A DNA stretch of 64,000 bases. It comes from Isachenkonia alkalipeptolytica. GTDB lineage: Bacteria > Bacillota > Clostridia > Peptostreptococcales > T1SED10-28. The notes beneath the pieces were generated by a model that worked only from the letters and a program-made list of their open reading frames with translations, was not told the origin of the DNA and did no database searches. A program made the translations under genes and the position numbers. Every line of letters starts with the position of its first letter. The first letter of the stretch is position 1. The DNA is taken from positions 1-64,000 of the forward strand of contig NZ_SUMG01000012.1 of assembly GCF_009910325.1 (NCBI RefSeq), in the 5' to 3' direction. Shown piece by piece: positions 15,663 through 24,949 of this stretch.

Positions 15663-17192
15663 ATGGAAAAAAGCATTCATTATCCATGGTTCAAGCGTGA
15701 AGACATCGACGGGTTCTTCGCGCTGTTCCAAAACAACCTGGCAAACTTTGTATTGATCGCCGTAGCCATGATTGGTATGGGGTATCCTTCGGAGATTGTC
15801 TACGGACAAGTGATCCCCGGAGCCGCCGTCGCCGTATTAATCGGAAATATTTATTATGCCTACTCCGCAAATCGACTGGCCCAAAAAGAACAGCGAACCG
15901 ACGTAACGGCCCTGGCCTACGGAATCAGTACCCCGGTCATGTTTATTTACCTCTTCGGTGTCCTTGGACCGGCTCTGGCCCTGACCGACGACCCCTACGT
16001 TGCCTGGAGAATCGGAGTGGCCGCCTGTATTTTCGGTGGTGCCGTGGAAGCCACGGGCAGTATCCTGGGAAACTGGATTCGAAAAATCCTTCCTCGGGCG
16101 GCAATGCTGGGAGCCCTGGCAGGAGTAGCCTTTTCCTTTATTGGCGCGGAACTGTTTTTTAACACCTTTGAAATGCCCATTGTGGGGATGCTGGTCCTTG
16201 CCATCATCATCATCGGTCTGATTGCAAAAAAAAGCATGCCCTTTAGAATTCCCGCTTCCCTCTTTGCCATTATCATCGGAACCTTTTTGGCCTATTCCCT
16301 CGGTCAATCGGATATGAGTCAATTGTCCGGCGGTTTATCCACCGTGGGTTTTTATCCTTTCCTGCCCAGTCTAGGGTTTATTGAAGGATTTTCTTACTTA
16401 TTCGGTCCCATGGTCAATATTTTAGCCATCCTTATTCCGATTTCCATTTATAACTTTATTGAGACTATGAATAACGTGGAAGCCATGACCGCTGCCGGTG
16501 ACGATTACAGCGTTTCTGAATGCCAACTGGTGGACGGGATCGGCACCATGATCGGCGGAGTATTCGGCGGGGTTTTCCCCACCACGGTATACATTGCCTC
16601 CGTAGGCTCAAAGTGGATGAATGCCGGCCGGGGCTACTCGGTGCTGAACGGTGCCGTATTTATGCTGGCCTCGCTGTTTGGAATCGTTGCCGCTATGTCG
16701 GAAATCATTCCCCTGCCGGTGATCGCACCGATCTTAGTCTTCGTGGGGATTTCCATGGTATCCCAGGCCTTCAGTTCCGTACCTCAGAAGCATTTCCCGG
16801 CGGTGGTCATTGCCATGTTCCCCTATCTTGCCAACTATATTATGACCCGATTCAACAACGTCGCTCCGGAGGCGGTGGCAGATCTTTCCCCCGCCGTGGT
16901 ACCCCTCGGAGAAGGGGCCATGTTCGCCGGAATTATTTGGGGGGCCATGACGGTGTATATCATAGACAATGATTACAAGAAGGCTACCATCACCGCTTTA
17001 GTGGCCTCGGGACTTGCCATGTTCGGTTTTATGCATGCCCCGAACCTGGGCTTTATGCACGACTTTCAGTACCCCGTAGGCTACCTGCTTGTGGCAGGAT
17101 GTTTTTACGCCTACAGCTTGGCCGATGCCAAGGCCCTTTCCAAGGAAAAGGATCCGGCGGTTGATCCTGTCCCCGAGGTTTCCGTGGACTAA
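15663..17192 (+). CDS. NCS2-like xanthine/uracil permease
   Basis: A 509-residue polytopic membrane protein of the nucleobase-cation symporter 2 type, in the subgroup whose genes sit beside hydantoinase and purine catabolism genes. The N-terminal FFALFQNNLANFVL segment, many hydrophobic helices and the NNVEAMTAAGDDYSV loop (about residue 270) support this. ATG at 15663 follows TAGGAGG at seven bases. It probably imports xanthine or a related oxopurine for the adjoining pathway. The window therefore has two distinct purine-type permeases bracketing the locus. Confidence 0.85.
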   Translation: MEKSIHYPWFKREDIDGFFALFQNNLANFVLIAVAMIGMGYPSEIVYGQVIPGAAVAVLIGNIYYAYSANRLAQKEQRTDVTALAYGISTPVMFIYLFGVLGPALALTDDPYVAWRIGVAACIFGGAVEATGSILGNWIRKILPRAAMLGALAGVAFSFIGAELFFNTFEMPIVGMLVLAIIIIGLIAKKSMPFRIPASLFAIIIGTFLAYSLGQSDMSQLSGGLSTVGFYPFLPSLGFIEGFSYLFGPMVNILAILIPISIYNFIETMNNVEAMTAAGDDYSVSECQLVDGIGTMIGGVFGGVFPTTVYIASVGSKWMNAGRGYSVLNGAVFMLASLFGIVAAMSEIIPLPVIAPILVFVGISMVSQAFSSVPQKHFPAVVIAMFPYLANYIMTRFNNVAPEAVADLSPAVVPLGEGAMFAGIIWGAMTVYIIDNDYKKATITALVASGLAMFGFMHAPNLGFMHDFQYPVGYLLVAGCFYAYSLADAKALSKEKDPAVDPVPEVSVD

Positions 17193-17234
17193 GCTATGGA
17201 TTATGCCATGGATTCATCCCTAATTTCATAAGGA

Positions 17235-17263
17235 GGGGGAAGAAGCGCTTCGCTTCTTCCCCC
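17235..17263 (+). terminator. Intrinsic terminator after the permease
   Basis: A perfect 13-bp stem, GGGGGAAGAAGCG pairing with CGCTTCTTCCCCC over a 3-base loop, is followed by TTTCCTGTTTT. It closes the plus-strand permease unit. Confidence 0.85.
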
Positions 17264-17335
17264 TTTCCTGTTTTGAGCCCCATTTTTCTTGCCCTGCAGG
17301 AAGCAGCCCCGATTGTTTTCAATGTTTTCAGTTGC

Positions 17336-18385
17336 TTACAGTATATAATAAACTTCCTCTAAAAGCAGTTTTTCCTCTACTTTGCCTCTTTCCCTGGGTA
17401 CAATAAAGGAGATTTTATCCCCTTTATTTTTTTTATCCCTCATCATCCTCTGGACCAAATCCTCCCGGGGGAATCCTTCAATGTCCAGGGATACCCCGGT
17501 TTTTTTGATCAGCCCGGCGACCTCCTCAAAATAGGCGGCATCCAACAGACCCATTTTTTTTGCCATGAACGCTTCATGGTACATTCCGATCAACACCGCT
17601 TCTCCATGGGTGTACTTCTCATAATTACTGAGGGCCTCTAAGGCATGGCCCAGGGTATGGCCGAAGTTTAGAATTTTTCGAAGCCCCTTTTCTTTTTCAT
17701 CCTCGACGACGATTTCCCCTTTAATTTCACAGCATCTTTTTACCACCGCCAGGATCACCGTCTCCTCAAGATTCATCAGGGCTTCAAAGTTTTCCCTGAT
17801 GTAGGTTAAAAAGTCATAATCATAGATTACGCCGTATTTTATAACCTCCCCGATCCCGGTAATCCGTTCTCTTTTCGAAAGGGTTGATAAGACTTTGGGA
17901 TCGATTACAACCCACCGGGGCTGATAAAAACTTCCCACGGTGTTCTTTCCCTGGGGCAGGTTCACTCCGGTTTTTCCTCCCACGCTGCTGTCCACTTGGG
18001 CCAGTAGGGTGGTGGGGACTTGTACATAGGGGATGCCCCGCATGTAAATCGAGGCGCAAAAACCCGCTATGTCCCCTACCACGCCTCCGCCCAGGGCAAT
18101 GATCCGTGAGTTTCTGGTAAGCCCCAGGTCCAGCATCTTTGACAGTATTTTTTCCACCATCGATAGATTCTTGCTGCTTTCCCCCGGGGGAAGAATGATT
18201 TTTTGACTCTCTCTTCCTTTCATTCCCGCTTCCAGGGAGTCACCGTATAAACGGTCTACATTTTCATCGGTAATAATTAGGGTTTGATCGGCTTTTTCCA
18301 GGTAGGGATCAAGACCCCGGATCAAGCCCTTTTCCATATGGATTTCATAGGGGTTGTTCTCTAAGGCTATCTGAAGTTTTTCCAT
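17336..18385 (-). CDS. aroB: 3-dehydroquinate synthase
   Basis: A 349-residue AroB that converts DAHP to 3-dehydroquinate in the shikimate pathway. The motifs PPGESSK, ALGGGVVGDIAGF (about residue 95), PTTLLAQVDSSVGGKTGVN and the HTLGHALE metal-binding segment (about residue 242) are present. It overlaps the 3' end of aroC by 19 bases, so it is translationally coupled and is the last gene of the tyrA-aroA-aroC-aroB operon. Confidence 0.97.
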   Translation of the reverse strand: MEKLQIALENNPYEIHMEKGLIRGLDPYLEKADQTLIITDENVDRLYGDSLEAGMKGRESQKIILPPGESSKNLSMVEKILSKMLDLGLTRNSRIIALGGGVVGDIAGFCASIYMRGIPYVQVPTTLLAQVDSSVGGKTGVNLPQGKNTVGSFYQPRWVVIDPKVLSTLSKRERITGIGEVIKYGVIYDYDFLTYIRENFEALMNLEETVILAVVKRCCEIKGEIVVEDEKEKGLRKILNFGHTLGHALEALSNYEKYTHGEAVLIGMYHEAFMAKKMGLLDAAYFEEVAGLIKKTGVSLDIEGFPREDLVQRMMRDKKNKGDKISFIVPRERGKVEEKLLLEEVYYIL

Positions 18386-19503
18386 CGTTTTTCAATCTCC
18401 TCCAAGGAATCTCCCGGATATTTTGTTAAAAACTCTTGAGCAATTACGGTAAGGGCCACCATTTCCCCTACCACCGATGCCGCCGGTACCGCACAGGTAT
18501 CGCTCCTTTCCACGGTTGCCGACACCGGTTTTTTTGTTTCGATATCCACGGTTTTCAGCGGTTTATACAGGGTGGGTATGGGTTTCATGGCACATCGGAT
18601 GATGATGTTTTCTCCGTTGGACATGCCCCCTTCGATGCCCCCGGCATGATTGGTGTTTCGATGGTAACCCTTCTTGGAATCATAAAATATCTCGTCGTGG
18701 ACCCGGGAGCCCTCCTGTTGGGCATTATCGAAACCGTAGCCGATTTCCACCCCTTTTATCGCCTGGATTCCCATAAGGGCCCGGGATAGTTTTGCATCCA
18801 GCTTACGGTCCCATTGCCCGTAGCTTCCAAGGCCCATGGGCACCCCGGTAATATGAATTTCAAATATGCCTCCCAGGGAATCCCCTTCCGCTTTCGCCTG
18901 ATCAATACAGTGGATCATTGAGGATTCCGTACTTTTATCCGTACAGCGTACCGGGGAATCATCGGCAGCTTTTATTTTCTCCATGTCCACCACCGGTTTT
19001 TTCAAAGAGGCTTTACCAATGGCGGTTACATGACTCCAGGCTTCGATCTTAAACTTTTTCATCAGCTGCCCCGCTATGCTTCCGATGGCCACCCTTGTGG
19101 CGGTTTCCCGGGCACTGCTCCGTTCAAGCACATTTCGAATATCGGAAAAATTATATTTCAAGGCCCCGGTTAAATCCCCGTGCCCCGGTCTCGGTTGGGT
19201 AACTTTTCTTAAGGATTCCTCTGCCTCATCAGGATCCATCACCGCTTTCCAGTTGGCATAGTCTTTATTTTCAATGAAAAAGGATATGGGACTGCCCAGG
19301 GTTTTCCCCCCTCTTACCCCGGATAGAAATTCGATTTTATCCTTTTCAATCTTCATTCTGCCGCCGCGACCATAGCCCTGTTGCCTTCTTGCTAAATCTT
19401 TATTAATCCCCTCACGGTCCACAGGGACATTCGACGGAAAACCCTCGACAATTCCCATCAGTCCTTTTCCGTGGGATTCTCCTGCTGTCAGTATTCTAAA
19501 CAC
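18367..19503 (-). CDS. aroC: Chorismate synthase
   Basis: A chorismate synthase of about 378 residues, the FMN-dependent last step of the shikimate pathway. It has the N-terminal GESHGKGL, the RRQQGYGRGGRMKIEKD segment (about residues 43-59) and RPGHGDLTGALKY. GTG at 19503 gives the usual MFRILTAGESHG start, nine bases from AGGAGG; the GTG at 19512 is only one base from that site. Co-transcribed with the aro genes on both sides. Confidence 0.97.
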   Translation of the reverse strand: MFRILTAGESHGKGLMGIVEGFPSNVPVDREGINKDLARRQQGYGRGGRMKIEKDKIEFLSGVRGGKTLGSPISFFIENKDYANWKAVMDPDEAEESLRKVTQPRPGHGDLTGALKYNFSDIRNVLERSSARETATRVAIGSIAGQLMKKFKIEAWSHVTAIGKASLKKPVVDMEKIKAADDSPVRCTDKSTESSMIHCIDQAKAEGDSLGGIFEIHITGVPMGLGSYGQWDRKLDAKLSRALMGIQAIKGVEIGYGFDNAQQEGSRVHDEIFYDSKKGYHRNTNHAGGIEGGMSNGENIIIRCAMKPIPTLYKPLKTVDIETKKPVSATVERSDTCAVPAASVVGEMVALTVIAQEFLTKYPGDSLEEIEKRWKNFR

Positions 19504-19689
19504 CTCTACCACCCTCCTGTTTCAATTGGCTTATTTTCTTTCCGTCCAGTTCCTGTTCTCTGTATACGATCCTACGCTTACGTAAAAAAACCAGGCCCCG
19601 CCTTAAGCGCCGGGAGGATAGCTCCCACTTTTGGGGATGTCCAAAAGGGGGATGCCCAAAGAGGGATCCCCGATGCTTAAAAGGCCTCT

Positions 19690-20976
19690 TTATACACCGT
19701 GACTTGTGACCTGTTTTACTGTCTGCTCAAAATCCGGAAAGGAAACCCCAATGCATGCACTGTTTTGGATTTTCACAGAGTCCCGGGCAAACAGTCCCGC
19801 TACTGCCATGGCCATGGCGATTCGATGATCTCCATAGCTTTTGACCCTTCCCCCGGTGATGGTACTCCCCCCTTCGATTTCCATCCCATCGGGCAGTTCC
19901 TCTACCTTCATCCCCAGTTTTTTCATTTCCGTTACCATCGAGGTGATCCGGTTGGATTCCTTCACCTTCAGCTCCTGGGCCCCGGTAATGGTGGTTTTTC
20001 CCTCCGCCATAGCTGCAATCACCGCAATCACCGGTATTTCATCAATCAATCTGGGAATAATCTCCCCGGTTATATGGATCCCCCGGAGTTTTTTCCCTTG
20101 AATAATTATATCCCCGGCGGCTTCCCCGCCGCTTTCCGTGATGTTGTCGATTTCAATGGCGGCACCCATTTCCCTTAATACATCGATAATCCCCGTCCGG
20201 GTAGGATTCAGGCCCACTCCCCGGATCCTTAGCTGGGATCCCGGCTTGGCTGCCGCCGCCGCCATGAAAAACGCCGCCGATGAAATATCTCCCGGCACCT
20301 GGATGGCGGTCCCTTCTAGTTGGGATTTCCCAAGGGAAACCTTGCCTTTTTCCGCGGTTATATTGGCCCCAAGGGCCTTAAGCATTCTTTCCGTATGGTC
20401 CCGGGTGGTGACTCCTTCCCGGACCACGGTCTCCCCTTTGGCATAAAGACCTGCCAAAAGCACGGCGGATTTAACCTGGGCACTGGACACAGGAGGGGTA
20501 TAGTCCATTCCCTGTAAGCCTCCCCCTCGAATCACCAGAGGGGCCAAGCTTCCACGGTCTCTGCCTTCGATCATGGCTCCCATCTTTCGTAGGGGCACCG
20601 CAATCCGGTCCATGGGTCTTTTTCGTAGGGAATCGTCTCCGGTGACAACGGTTAGAAACTCCTGCCCCGCTAATATCCCCGACAATAGCCGCATGGTGGT
20701 GCCGGAATTCCCGGCATCCAGTACGTCTTTGGCCTCCTCCAGGCCCTGAAGTCCCTTTCCCTGAACGATGATTTGACTGCCCCTATCCTCTATTTCAACG
20801 CCTAACCCTCGAAAACAGGCAATGGTGCGATAGCAGTCCTCCCCCCTTAAAAACCCTTCAATGATCCCCTTTCCCTTGCTGATCCCGGAAAGCATTACGG
20901 CTCTGTGGGAGATGGATTTATCCCCGGGAACCCGGATCCTCCCCTTTATCTTATCCACTTTATTGATCTTCAGCAT
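19690..20976 (-). CDS. aroA: 5-enolpyruvylshikimate-3-phosphate synthase
   Basis: A 428-residue EPSP synthase that joins phosphoenolpyruvate to shikimate-3-phosphate. VPGDKSISHRAVML (about residues 17-30), DAGNSGTTMRLLSG (about 87-100) and the KVKESNRI/GDHRIAMAMAV segments near the C-terminus are all intact. The start overlaps the tyrA stop by 17 bases. A 186-base gap to aroC holds GC-rich potential hairpins but no clear terminator or gene. Confidence 0.97.
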   Translation of the reverse strand: MLKINKVDKIKGRIRVPGDKSISHRAVMLSGISKGKGIIEGFLRGEDCYRTIACFRGLGVEIEDRGSQIIVQGKGLQGLEEAKDVLDAGNSGTTMRLLSGILAGQEFLTVVTGDDSLRKRPMDRIAVPLRKMGAMIEGRDRGSLAPLVIRGGGLQGMDYTPPVSSAQVKSAVLLAGLYAKGETVVREGVTTRDHTERMLKALGANITAEKGKVSLGKSQLEGTAIQVPGDISSAAFFMAAAAAKPGSQLRIRGVGLNPTRTGIIDVLREMGAAIEIDNITESGGEAAGDIIIQGKKLRGIHITGEIIPRLIDEIPVIAVIAAMAEGKTTITGAQELKVKESNRITSMVTEMKKLGMKVEELPDGMEIEGGSTITGGRVKSYGDHRIAMAMAVAGLFARDSVKIQNSACIGVSFPDFEQTVKQVTSHGV

Positions 20977-22090
20977 CTGCTATTCCTCCGCCTTTCTGAT
21001 GGGTTAAGGAAAAACCCTCCTTCGTTAAAATATCCCGGGCTTTTGTATGCATTTCCCTTGATGAAAAGCTCATCCGTAAAGCCCCTCCTTCATCTTCCCT
21101 TGCATGGAGGATCTCGATTTCCTTTATGTTAATATTATTATTACCCATTAACCGGGTTAAATCCCCTAAAATTCCGGGACGATCCTTCACATCAAGGACC
21201 AATTCATAAAGGGGCGGGGTATAGTCTTTGGAAGAATGGGGAATCCCATCCCTGATCCTCTTTGCCCGTTGCAGCCGGTGTAAAATTCCCCCCTCCCTTT
21301 CCGCCGCCAGGTTGTGTTTGAAATCCCTCAGCAGCCCCTCCAGGGTCTCAATCCCCACCAGCACTTCCTTTTTATTGAACAAAAAGATATCCTTCCACAT
21401 TTCGGGATTTCCCGATGCAATCCGGGTACTGTCTCTAAAGCCCCCGCCTACAAAGGAAGTATAGGACCGGCTCTTTTCCCCGTCAAGCATACTTGCCAGT
21501 AAAACCGCGGAAAGCTGGGGAATATGACTGATCCCCGCCGCAATCTGATCGTGTTCCCCGGCGTCTGTTACAACGGGATAGGCCCCGAGACCTTCCACAA
21601 AGGCCCTCACTTTTTTTATGGTATCTCTGTGGGTATCATGCTTCGGGGTTAAAAAATAATAGGCATTCTGGTAAAGAAAGGGACTGGCTGCCCTAAACCC
21701 GGATTGCTCCGATCCCGCCATGGGATGCCCCCCGATAAACTGGATGTCCTTTGGCAAATACTGTTCTACGATCCTTTCCACATACCCTTTTACACTGCCC
21801 ACATCGGTTACAATCACTTTTTTTGACAGAAAAGGGGCTGTTTTTGCCAACACCTCCCGGTAATACCCTACCGGGGTGGCCAAAACCAGTAACTCCGTAT
21901 TTTTAACCGCTTCTTCCGGTGCTTGATAGACCCTGTCCACGGCGCCCACGGTCTTTGCTGCTTTCAGGGTCTCCAGGGATGCATCGCATCCGATGATCTT
22001 CCCCTTAAATCCGGACTTTTTCAAGGCCAGGGCCATGGATCCCCCCATAAGCCCCATTCCGATAATGGTGATTTTCTTAAAACCCTCCAC
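20960..22090 (-). CDS. tyrA: Prephenate dehydrogenase with C-terminal ACT domain
   Basis: A protein of about 376 residues that oxidatively decarboxylates prephenate towards tyrosine. The N-terminal NAD-binding IIGMGLMGGSMALALK, the central IQFIGGHPMAGSEQSG motif and a C-terminal ACT domain (about 296-370, YELVLDVKDRPGILGDLTRLM), which usually binds tyrosine, are visible. GTG at 22090 is seven bases from AAGGGGG; the ATG two codons earlier abuts that site and is a possible alternative. First gene of the aro operon. Confidence 0.95.
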   Translation of the reverse strand: MEGFKKITIIGMGLMGGSMALALKKSGFKGKIIGCDASLETLKAAKTVGAVDRVYQAPEEAVKNTELLVLATPVGYYREVLAKTAPFLSKKVIVTDVGSVKGYVERIVEQYLPKDIQFIGGHPMAGSEQSGFRAASPFLYQNAYYFLTPKHDTHRDTIKKVRAFVEGLGAYPVVTDAGEHDQIAAGISHIPQLSAVLLASMLDGEKSRSYTSFVGGGFRDSTRIASGNPEMWKDIFLFNKKEVLVGIETLEGLLRDFKHNLAAEREGGILHRLQRAKRIRDGIPHSSKDYTPPLYELVLDVKDRPGILGDLTRLMGNNNINIKEIEILHAREDEGGALRMSFSSREMHTKARDILTKEGFSLTHQKGGGIADAEDQ

Positions 22091-22139
22091 TTTCATTCCC
22101 CCTTTGTCCTTCCCGGTCTCCGGTATATTTTAATAAAAT

Positions 22140-22168
22140 ACTTTAATGGATCCCGGTGGGCTTGTCAA
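22140..22168 (-). promoter_or_regulatory. Promoter of the tyrA-aroA-aroC-aroB operon
   Basis: Minus-strand TTGACA (22163-22168) and TAAAGT (22140-22145) are 17 bases apart. The short leader of about 40 bases has no attenuator, unlike the divergent aroF side. Confidence 0.75.
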
Positions 22169-22228
22169 GAAAAAGTTTTCAGAAGATTCCTATTAAAATA
22201 ATTGCCTAACAGTTAAAAAATTTTCCGA

Positions 22229-22257
22229 TTGACAATCCCGAAAACTTTCACTATACT
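22229..22257 (+). promoter_or_regulatory. Consensus promoter of the aroF leader
   Basis: TTGACA (22229-22234) and TATACT (22252-22257) are separated by exactly 17 bases. Transcription from about 22264 would run through the aromatic leader peptide into aroF. Confidence 0.85.
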
Positions 22258-22379
22258 TTAGGGAATTTAATTTAATGATTTTTTCCAAAGATTCAGATTT
22301 TTCCACAAAACGGCTTTACCGGTTTAACATTTCATGTCAATTTCATGCCAACAAAATTTCATGCCAAAGGATGATTTCC

Positions 22380-22562
22380 ATGTTTCCCGCAAAGCAAAAT
22401 CCTATTAAAAACAATGCACGGCCTACACAATCAAATATGTATTATTCCAAGGCTTACTGGGGCTTTTATTATTATAGCGCCAGCTATTTTGCATGGAAAA
22501 AAATTATATATGAAATCCTACTTCCGAGAAAAACTGTGAACAGCTACCCGCCCATGGGTTAG
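22380..22562 (+). CDS. Aromatic-rich leader peptide (attenuation control of aroF)
   Basis: A 60-codon ORF between the promoter and the aroF terminator. ATG at 22380 has AAAGGA eight bases upstream. From codon 20 a stretch (YYSKAYWGFYYYSASYFAW) has eleven Tyr/Phe/Trp codons in nineteen. This is the composition of a leader peptide whose translation rate senses charged aromatic tRNAs. A GCTACCC/GGGTTAGC hairpin overlaps its stop codon and the terminator follows 29 bases after the stop. It has no resemblance to a functional enzyme. I inferred the regulatory role from the layout. Confidence 0.8.
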   Translation: MFPAKQNPIKNNARPTQSNMYYSKAYWGFYYYSASYFAWKKIIYEILLPRKTVNSYPPMG

Positions 22563-22590
22563 CTTTATTTAACTGTATTTGTCCATTCAC

Positions 22591-22622
22591 AAAGAAACTC
22601 TTGGAAAAGAGTTTCTTTTTTT
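22591..22622 (+). terminator. Attenuator terminator before aroF
   Basis: AAAGAAACTCTT (22591-22602) pairs perfectly with AAGAGTTTCTTT (22607-22618) over a 4-base loop and runs into a T tract. It lies after the leader peptide and 56 bases before aroF, so it controls read-through and does not end a gene. Confidence 0.9.
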
Positions 22623-22677
22623 ATTCTCTTTTTTATTATAGTTAAAACCCAATAAAAATTCCAAGGAGGCAACAATT

Positions 22678-23670
22678 ATGGTCATTGTTATGAAACCCGA
22701 CGCACCCCGAGAGGTCATTGAAAAAATCGAAAAGAAAATGCAAAGTTTAGGATGCCAGGTGCATCTTTCCCAGGGAGAAAATTATGTTTTATTAGGGTTG
22801 GTGGGGGATACCCGGAAAATTAACCCCAGCCAAATTGAGGCCAATGAATACGTGGATAAGCTTTTGAAAGTACAGCAGTCCTTTAAATTAGCCAATCGGA
22901 CCTTTCACCCCGAGGATACGGTGATCGATGTGGAGGGGCATACAATCGGCGGAGATCATGTGGCGGTGATCGCCGGGCCCTGCTCCGTTGAAAGCGAAGA
23001 ACAGTTGATGACCATTGCTCGCTCGGTTAAACAGTCCGGGGCAGCCTTCTTACGAGGGGGCGCCTTTAAACCCCGCACCTCCCCCTACAGCTTCCAAGGC
23101 CTCCAGGAAGAGGGCTTGAAGCTGTTACAGCAAGCCAAGGCCGCCACAGGAATGCCCATCGTAACCGAGGTGATGTGTCAGGATACCTTCGATGTGGTGG
23201 AACAGTATGGGGATATTCTCCAAATCGGTGCCCACAATATGCAAAACTTTGCCCTGCTGAAACGTGCAGGAAAATCCCGCAAACCGATTTTATTGAAAAG
23301 GGGCATGTCCGCAACGGTGGAAGAGCTGTTGATGTCTGCGGAGTACATTATGGCCGAGGGCAATCAACAGGTGATCCTTTGCGAACGGGGGATCCGTACC
23401 TTTGAGACTTACACCCGAAACACCCTGGATCTCAGCGCCGTCCTTGCGATTAAAGCGTTAAGTCATTTGCCCGTAATTGTGGATCCCAGCCATGCCTGCG
23501 GGAAATGGGAGATGGTGGAGCCCTTATCCAAGGCCGCCGTCGCTGTAGGGGCCCATGGTCTGATGATCGAAGTGCATCACCAGCCGGAATCCGCCTTATC
23601 CGACGGGGCCCAGTCTTTAAAACCCCATAAATTTCAACGTCTGATGGATTCCATTAAAAAGATGGGCTAA
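22678..23670 (+). CDS. aroF: 3-deoxy-7-phosphoheptulonate (DAHP) synthase
   Basis: A 330-residue class I-beta DAHP synthase, which condenses phosphoenolpyruvate and erythrose-4-phosphate in the first shikimate step. An N-terminal ferredoxin-like regulatory domain (about 1-70) precedes a KDO8P-synthase-like barrel with AGPCSVES (about 103), [15 protein letters not shown] (about 127-141), KRGMSAT and [17 protein letters not shown] lies eight bases before ATG. It is followed by an aminotransferase after 51 bases. Expression is probably governed by the attenuator upstream. Confidence 0.97.
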   Translation: MVIVMKPDAPREVIEKIEKKMQSLGCQVHLSQGENYVLLGLVGDTRKINPSQIEANEYVDKLLKVQQSFKLANRTFHPEDTVIDVEGHTIGGDHVAVIAGPCSVESEEQLMTIARSVKQSGAAFLRGGAFKPRTSPYSFQGLQEEGLKLLQQAKAATGMPIVTEVMCQDTFDVVEQYGDILQIGAHNMQNFALLKRAGKSRKPILLKRGMSATVEELLMSAEYIMAEGNQQVILCERGIRTFETYTRNTLDLSAVLAIKALSHLPVIVDPSHACGKWEMVEPLSKAAVAVGAHGLMIEVHHQPESALSDGAQSLKPHKFQRLMDSIKKMG

Positions 23671-23721
23671 CCCGCCCTCTGAAGGAACTTCCTGCAACCT
23701 CAATCGAAAGGGGGTAACTAC

Positions 23722-24915
23722 ATGTTAAGCAAAAGAATTGAAAATATGAATCCTTCTGTAACCGTTGAGCTTACCGCAAAAATCGAGGCGCTTCAACGAA
23801 AAGGAAGGGAGATCCTCACTTTTAACGTAGGGGAGCCGGATTTCAATACCCCGGATAACATTTGTTCAGCGGCGAAGAAGGCCATCGATCAAGGCTTTAC
23901 CCGGTATACCCCGGTTCCCGGAATTCTAGAGCTTCGGGAAGCGATCTGTAAAAAACTTGGGGATGACAATAACCTGGCCTATACCCCCGATGAGATCCTG
24001 GTCTCCACAGGGGCAAAACAATCTCTGATCAATGGGGTGCTGGCTCTTTGTGACCCCGGTGATGAAGTGATGGTCCCTACCCCCTGCTGGGTGAGTTACT
24101 TGGAGATGATTAAGTTGGCACAGAGCACACCGGTTTCCGTAGGCACCCGTAAAGAGGATGGCTTTCAATTGGATATCGAACAAATTAAACAATCCCTGTC
24201 CCCTAGGACCAAGGCCATTATCTTAAACACTCCCAACAATCCCACCGGCGCCGTATACCGGGAGGAGACCTTACGGGAACTGGGAGCCTTGGCGGTAAAA
24301 CATGATTTTTATATATTCGCCGACGAAGTGTATGAAAAGCTGGTGTATACCGGGGAAAAGCATATTTCCATCGCTTCCTTATCCCCGGCCATAAAAGAAA
24401 GAACCATTACCATAAACGGCCTGTCCAAAGCCTATGCCATGACCGGTTGGAGACTGGGGTATGCCGCGGGACCCGAAAAAATCATTAAAGCCATGAACAG
24501 CTTACAGGGTCATATGACTTCGGCGCCCAATTCCATTACGCAAAAAACCGCCATTGAGGCCTTATTGGGATCCCAGGAACCCTTAACCGCCATGCGGGAA
24601 AAATTTGACCAGCGAAGACAGTATATAGTAAGCCGACTGAACAAAATGCCGGGGATCACCTGTGCCGATGCAAAAGGAGCCTTTTATGTATTACCCGAGG
24701 TGTCTTCCTATTATGAAAGCCGTTATAAGGGGAAGGTTTTGAAGCACTCAGCGGATCTATTTGAATTCCTGTTGGAAGAAGCAAACATTGCCGTAGTACC
24801 GGGGGCCGCTTTTGAAGCCCCGGATAACCTTCGTATATCCTACTCTAATTCCCTGGAAAATATTAAAGAGAGAATGGAGCGAATGGAAAAAGCCTTAGGG
24901 TTACTAAAACCCTAA
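23722..24915 (+). CDS. Class I pyridoxal-phosphate aminotransferase (aspartate/aromatic type)
   Basis: A 397-residue fold-type I aminotransferase. NVGEPDFNTP (about 35-44), STGAKQSL, LNTPNNPTGAVY, FADEVYEKLVY and the PLP lysine in NGLSKAYAMTGWRLGY (Lys near 235) are intact. Placement directly after aroF suggests it transaminates phenylpyruvate/4-hydroxyphenylpyruvate or prephenate, but aspartate aminotransferase activity is equally compatible with the sequence. AAAGGGGG precedes ATG. Confidence 0.92.
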   Translation: MLSKRIENMNPSVTVELTAKIEALQRKGREILTFNVGEPDFNTPDNICSAAKKAIDQGFTRYTPVPGILELREAICKKLGDDNNLAYTPDEILVSTGAKQSLINGVLALCDPGDEVMVPTPCWVSYLEMIKLAQSTPVSVGTRKEDGFQLDIEQIKQSLSPRTKAIILNTPNNPTGAVYREETLRELGALAVKHDFYIFADEVYEKLVYTGEKHISIASLSPAIKERTITINGLSKAYAMTGWRLGYAAGPEKIIKAMNSLQGHMTSAPNSITQKTAIEALLGSQEPLTAMREKFDQRRQYIVSRLNKMPGITCADAKGAFYVLPEVSSYYESRYKGKVLKHSADLFEFLLEEANIAVVPGAAFEAPDNLRISYSNSLENIKERMERMEKALGLLKP

Positions 24916-24918
24916 GGC
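24892..24918. terminator. Bidirectional terminator overlapping the aminotransferase stop
   Basis: GCCTTAGGGTT (24892-24902) pairs with AACCCTAAGGC (24908-24918). The hairpin includes the last codons of the aminotransferase gene, with an A-run before it and CTTT after it, so it can also end the convergent TetR transcript. Confidence 0.75.
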
Positions 24919-24949
24919 CTTTAACCGCCGTTCCCCCCGGGAAACCCCT

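Noticed and set aside
19504-19689. Degenerate shikimate kinase or chorismate mutase between aroC and aroA
   Set aside because: Translation in all minus-strand frames gave no recognisable motif such as a P-loop; the region is only GC-rich with weak hairpins.
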